In this document: one piece after another, positions 46,333 through 49,203 of the stretch | How positions within the stretch are numbered: the stretch's first letter is position 1 | Layout of the letters: the number at the start of each line of letters is the position of its first letter | From: Candidatus Aphodousia faecipullorum | GTDB taxonomy: Bacteria > Pseudomonadota > Gammaproteobacteria > Burkholderiales > Burkholderiaceae_F | Assembly: GCA_018714205.1 (NCBI GenBank) | Contig: DVNR01000077.1 | Coordinates: forward strand, 1 to 49,203 | DNA: 49,203 nucleotides | Direction: 5' to 3' | The notes under the pieces: model-generated | What the model was told of the DNA's origin: nothing | Database searches by the model: none | The model's input: only the letters and a program-made list of their open reading frames with translations | Program-made: the position numbers and the translations under genes

Positions 46333-46403
46333 AAAGAATCCTCAAGAATATCCATCCATTGTAACCCAGAAGCGACTCGCTTCGGGTAAAGTGTTCTAGG
46401 AAG

Positions 46404-47024
46404 CTACCGATTTTTGAATAGATTGATTCCGAATTGTTTTAAAAGAGTGACAGTTTCAAAAACTGGGAGTCCCATGATGCCAGTGTATGAACCATCTATT
46501 CGCTTGATAAATGCACCAGCTAATCCTTGAATGGCGTACCCGCCCGCTTTATCGTATGGTTCGGCAAGTCGTACGTATGCTTGGATTTCTTCCTCTGACA
46601 GTGTTTTAAACCACACATAAGAGACGCTGACAGCAGAGGTTAAATTCTGTACATCAGTACCAACCCAAATCGCCGTCCTAACTTCATGCCGCTTACCAGA
46701 CAATCGGCGTAAAAAATCACACGCTTGTTCCTGGTCATCGGGCTTGCCTAAAATCAAACCGTCGGCAATCACCGTCGTGTCTGCCGCTAAAACAGGCAGA
46801 GTCTGGAGTTGTCGGTCACGAATTTTATCGAGAGCAATCAATGCCTTTTCCCGTGAAACCCTAAGGACATAATCTTGCGGAGCTTCATTTTCAAATTGTG
46901 TTTCGTCTCCGACAAAATTTCTCAATGTGTGGTCATTGGTAGCCAGCACGATAGGGCTGTAGCCGAGTTGTTCCAAAATTTGTTTACGCCGCGGGCTTTT
47001 GGAAGCCAGATAGAGTTCAAACAT
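46404..47024 (-). CDS. Maf family nucleotide pyrophosphatase
   Basis: A 206-residue Maf protein, a house-cleaning pyrophosphatase for non-canonical nucleotides such as m7GTP or dTTP/UTP. LASKSPRRKQIL (residues 6-17), the segment VLAADTTVIADG and KAGGYAIQGLAGAFIKRIDG identify it. Which subfamily (YhdE or YceF) it belongs to is not certain by eye. The frame is open to 47084 inside rlmH, but the ATG at 47024 gives the family N-terminus and lies one base past the rlmH stop. It belongs to the nadD-rsfS-rlmH-maf cluster. Confidence 0.93.
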   Translation of the reverse strand: MFELYLASKSPRRKQILEQLGYSPIVLATNDHTLRNFVGDETQFENEAPQDYVLRVSREKALIALDKIRDRQLQTLPVLAADTTVIADGLILGKPDDQEQACDFLRRLSGKRHEVRTAIWVGTDVQNLTSAVSVSYVWFKTLSEEEIQAYVRLAEPYDKAGGYAIQGLAGAFIKRIDGSYTGIMGLPVFETVTLLKQFGINLFKNR

Positions 47025-47025
47025 C

Positions 47026-47493
47026 CTAGGCTCTGTGATAAGGGTGATTTGTGAGAATGCTGTAGGCTCGATAGATTTGTTCAACGAGCAAAACGCGCGC
47101 CATGGCGTGCGGCAGTGTCATTGATGACAACCGCATAAGCATATGGGCTTTTGTCTTGATTTCGGGATCTAGCCCGTCAGCACCACCAATGATAAAAGCA
47201 ACGGATTCGCCGCTATCACGCCACTGGCGAAACTTTTTAGAAAAGTCCATCGTCGTCAAGTCTTTACCGTGCTCATCTAAAGCGATTACCAAACTATGAT
47301 CCGGAATGGCGGAGCGAATGCGCTCTGCCTCCAGTTGCATTATTTTTGATGTGCTTTGACCCGCTCGCAATTCTGGCTTAACGGCTTTAATCACTACATT
47401 CCATTCTTTAGGGAAACGCCCAACATAGTCTTCAATTGCTGAATCGGCCCAAGCCGGTTGGCGTATACCAACTGCTATCACTGTAATTTTCAT
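47026..47493 (-). CDS. rlmH: 23S rRNA pseudouridine-1915 N3-methyltransferase RlmH
   Basis: A 155-residue SPOUT-class methyltransferase modifying helix 69 of 23S rRNA. The N-terminus MKITVIAVG, the SAM-binding FIIGGADGLDPE (about residues 101-112) and the C-terminal SSMTLPHAMARVLLVEQIYRA match the family throughout. The frame extends 20 codons upstream but across a hairpin; the ATG at 47493 gives the standard length. It has no clear ribosome binding site. It is followed directly by maf. Confidence 0.96.
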   Translation of the reverse strand: MKITVIAVGIRQPAWADSAIEDYVGRFPKEWNVVIKAVKPELRAGQSTSKIMQLEAERIRSAIPDHSLVIALDEHGKDLTTMDFSKKFRQWRDSGESVAFIIGGADGLDPEIKTKAHMLMRLSSMTLPHAMARVLLVEQIYRAYSILTNHPYHRA

Positions 47494-47500
47494 AACAAAG

Positions 47501-47529
47501 AAAAGCGCAGGCTTAAAGCCTGCACTTTT
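47501..47529 (-). promoter_or_regulatory. Hairpin just upstream of the rlmH start
   Basis: Stem AAAAG(C)GCAGGC/GCCTGC(A)CTTTT with loop TTAAA, about 11 bp with one mismatch. On the minus strand it is followed by CTTT and lies 7 bases before the rlmH ATG, so it may act as an attenuator or cover the initiation region. Confidence 0.5.
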
Positions 47530-47549
47530 AGGAAAACGGATAAAGTATG

Positions 47550-47990
47550 TCAATCCTCAACAATGCGGATCGTCTTGCCTCTCACGGCGCGGGGACGGTG
47601 TGATTTCGGTTTTTCTTCCGAAGGCGACTCAACTGATTTCTTGTCACTGCTGAGTTTTATGTTGACACGCTTACCACCCCATACTTCCTCGAGGTTATAG
47701 TATTCACGCATAGCGGGTTGCAGAATGTGAACGATCGCTGCACCACAATCAACTAAAACCCATTCACCAGTGTCCGTGCCCTCAAGACCTAAAACTTCGC
47801 CACCGGCTTGCTTGACTTCGTGGCTGACGTTGTAACCTAACGCACGAGTTTGACGGTTTGACGAACCGCTTGCAATGATGACGCGTTCAAACTCACTAGT
47901 CAGATGTTTGGTGTTGTACACCACAATGTCCTGGGCCTTAACATCTTCGAGTGCGTCAACAATCACGCGTTGTAGTTTACGAATATCCAT
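47550..47990 (-). CDS. rsfS: Ribosomal silencing factor RsfS
   Basis: A 146-residue protein that binds uL14 and blocks joining of the ribosomal subunits in starved cells. The RsfS core is complete: KAQDIVVYNTKHLTS, FERVIIASGSSNRQ, GEWVLVDCGAAIVHI and REYYNLEEVWG. The last 35 residues are a charged Lys/Ser/Glu/Arg tail not part of the core. It is in the nadD-rsfS-rlmH-maf cluster, 56 bases before rlmH. Confidence 0.96.
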   Translation of the reverse strand: MDIRKLQRVIVDALEDVKAQDIVVYNTKHLTSEFERVIIASGSSNRQTRALGYNVSHEVKQAGGEVLGLEGTDTGEWVLVDCGAAIVHILQPAMREYYNLEEVWGGKRVNIKLSSDKKSVESPSEEKPKSHRPRAVRGKTIRIVED

Positions 47991-48111
47991 ATTAATGAAT
48001 CTCTACCTTGAAAAATCGGTTAACAATTTGATTTTCTTTGATTGCGAGCATTTTAGCAGAAGTTTTTCGAGGTTCCGATTGCCTTGCTAAGCACTTTGCA
48101 GCTGAGGGAAA

Positions 48112-48723
48112 TTAAGACGGCAGCAAATGTAGGGAATCACGCAAGAACTCTCGGGTAGAAGGGAGAAGCCACTGTCGGCAATACTCGGAGTCAACCCCTT
48201 CTTTTTTAATCCTCATTCGCAACTCCGAGGATGATACAGGGCATTGTGGCATTTCGATAAATAAAATGTCAGGGTGATTTTCTTTTACGAATTGGGCGAC
48301 AGAAGGCGAAGTTTGTTGCAATTTTTGTTTTCTGGAAAATACAACCAGTGTAGCCAAATCGAAAAGCTTATCCCAGTCTTTCCATGTGTGAAAATTTTCC
48401 CATTGGTCAGCGCCGATAAGGTAAAAGCGTTCATCGTGTGGAAAATGTGCAGCCAGTACTCGCAGTGTGTCAATTGAAAAGGATGGCTGATTTGAGCTGA
48501 TTTCGAGTGTGTTGACACTCATTTTGGGATTGTCGCGAATGGCGTCTTCTATCATGGCGATTCGATCACAAGCCGGAAGAATTTTTTGAGCGTTTTTTTG
48601 CCATGGATTGGCAGGGATCCACTGTAATGAGTCAAGCTGAAGTGCATCAATGGCTTTTTGGGCTAAAACCCAATGACCTCGATGAATAGGGTTGAACGTT
48701 CCACCAAAAAAACCGATTCGCAT
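48112..48723 (-). CDS. nadD: Nicotinate-nucleotide adenylyltransferase
   Basis: A 203-residue enzyme that adenylates nicotinate mononucleotide in NAD synthesis. The nucleotidyltransferase motif FGGTFNPIHRGH is at residues 5-16, and the second ATP-binding motif near residue 167 reads SSSELRMRIK. LIGADQWENFHTWKDW is the family centre. There is no Shine-Dalgarno sequence before the ATG; the start codon sits in the loop of one of two alternative stems (see the entry at 48707-48759). Confidence 0.96.
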   Translation of the reverse strand: MRIGFFGGTFNPIHRGHWVLAQKAIDALQLDSLQWIPANPWQKNAQKILPACDRIAMIEDAIRDNPKMSVNTLEISSNQPSFSIDTLRVLAAHFPHDERFYLIGADQWENFHTWKDWDKLFDLATLVVFSRKQKLQQTSPSVAQFVKENHPDILFIEMPQCPVSSSELRMRIKKEGVDSEYCRQWLLPSTREFLRDSLHLLPS

Positions 48724-48759
48724 AATAACGGGGGAATCGGTTTTTTAGATCGATTCCCC
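48707..48759 (-). promoter_or_regulatory. Alternative stems around the nadD start codon
   Basis: Three segments can pair in two exclusive ways. 48731-48739 (GGGGAATCG) pairs with 48751-48759 (CGATTCCCC); or 48735-48746 (AATCGGTTTTTT) pairs with 48707-48718 (AAAAAACCGATT), which is nadD codons 2-6. The second form puts the nadD ATG in a 16-base loop. The first form lies just after the purD stop but lacks a T-run. Confidence 0.45.
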
Positions 48760-48770
48760 ACCGTTGCGTC

Positions 48771-49203
48771 TTATTTCATCGCCCGATAGCCAATATCGTG
48801 ACGGTATTGCATACCTTCAAATCGGACGGCATTGACTCCGTGATAGGCGGTTTCAGCCGCTTTTTGAATATTTTCCCCCAAACCTACAACGCAAAGGACT
48901 CGACCACCGCTCACCGTTGTTTTTCCATCAACGTTTTTTGTCCCTGCATGGAAAACATGTAATGTTTCGCTGTTTGTGGGCAGGCTAACAATCTCGGCTC
49001 CCTTCTCGGGCTTTTCGGGATAACCGCGAGAGGCGCACACGACACCTAATGCAACTCTTTCATCCCATTGAGCTTTGACTGTGTCCAATTTGCCGTCGAT
49101 GGCAGCTTGACATAAATCGGCAAGCGGGGACTGAAGTCGACTCATTATGGGTTGAGTTTCTGGATCGCCCATACGACAATTGAATTCAAGAGTTTTTACA
49201 GTT
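48771..49203 (-). CDS. purD: Phosphoribosylamine-glycine ligase, C-terminal part (5' end outside window)
   Basis: The last 143 residues of PurD, an ATP-grasp enzyme of purine synthesis that joins phosphoribosylamine and glycine. The frame is open to the window end, and the segment TVKTLEFNCRMGDPETQP is the conserved metal-binding region of the ATP-grasp fold (the E and N residues). GGRVLCVVGLGENIQKA is the C-terminal domain signature. It is transcribed towards nadD with 47 bases between them. Confidence 0.95.
   Translation of the reverse strand, partial: TVKTLEFNCRMGDPETQPIMSRLQSPLADLCQAAIDGKLDTVKAQWDERVALGVVCASRGYPEKPEKGAEIVSLPTNSETLHVFHAGTKNVDGKTTVSGGRVLCVVGLGENIQKAAETAYHGVNAVRFEGMQYRHDIGYRAMK

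Overview
The window looks like chromosomal DNA from a betaproteobacterium of the order Burkholderiales, most plausibly an anaerobic or microaerophilic gut member of the Sutterella/Parasutterella type. That assignment is inference. It rests on conserved gene orders (folP-glmM, queA-tgt-yajC-secD-secF, ridA-recG-oxyR, gmk-rpoZ-spoT, purD-nadD-rsfS-rlmH-maf) combined with a strongly expressed fumarate-respiration locus, a set of amino-acid transporters and moderate GC content. No phage, insertion sequence, CRISPR array, rRNA operon or plasmid backbone was seen.

Layout. 1-900: the 3' end of htpX and a minus-strand Pro-Arg-His tRNA operon. 900-5360: nfsB-like nitroreductase, a small secreted repeat protein, folP-glmM, and lrgA-lrgB. 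5550-7701: a secreted M20-family metallopeptidase followed by a secreted protein that is only an M20 dimerisation domain. 8138-13750: queA-tgt-yajC-secD-secF. 13812-17166: a gene-free stretch with a possible small RNA, then a DUF3482 GTPase and a DUF2868 membrane protein. 17266-25250: thiM-thiE, lgt, queH, a yggS homologue, proC, oxyR, recG and ridA. 25251-31863: a 686-base structured leader, then frdA-frdB, aspA and dcuA, all with highly biased codon use. 32097-38193: a PotE-like antiporter, then a minus-strand envelope block (DUF3261 lipoprotein, LolA-like carrier, MMPL exporter) and a coiled-coil/glycine-zipper pair. 38321-39089: greB and tRNA-Ala/tRNA-Glu. 39318-43046: two sodium symporters of the NSS (SLC6) family with a LysE/RhtB exporter. 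43110-49203: spoT, rpoZ, gmk, maf, rlmH, rsfS, nadD and partial purD.

How the genes fit together. AspA turns aspartate into fumarate and ammonia. FrdAB reduces fumarate to succinate, and DcuA exchanges the C4-dicarboxylates. With two NSS symporters, a RhtB exporter and a PotE-like antiporter, this suggests amino-acid-based anaerobic energy metabolism. QueA, Tgt and QueH give three enzymes of queuosine tRNA modification in one window.

Most interesting observations: (1) the M20 peptidase has lost the Gly-Gly-His-Ser motif of its own dimerisation domain, while the small secreted protein encoded 28 bases downstream keeps it, so the pair may be a two-component peptidase; (2) several long leaders with predicted stacked hairpins precede frdA, aspA, dcuA and one NSS symporter; (3) the nadD start lies in the loop of one of two mutually exclusive stems; (4) frdAB has no adjacent membrane anchor gene; (5) a lipid-export module resembling that of aryl polyene clusters is present without any synthesis genes. 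All hairpins were found by eye, without folding energies, and all family calls come from recognised motifs and remembered family sequences, not from searches.
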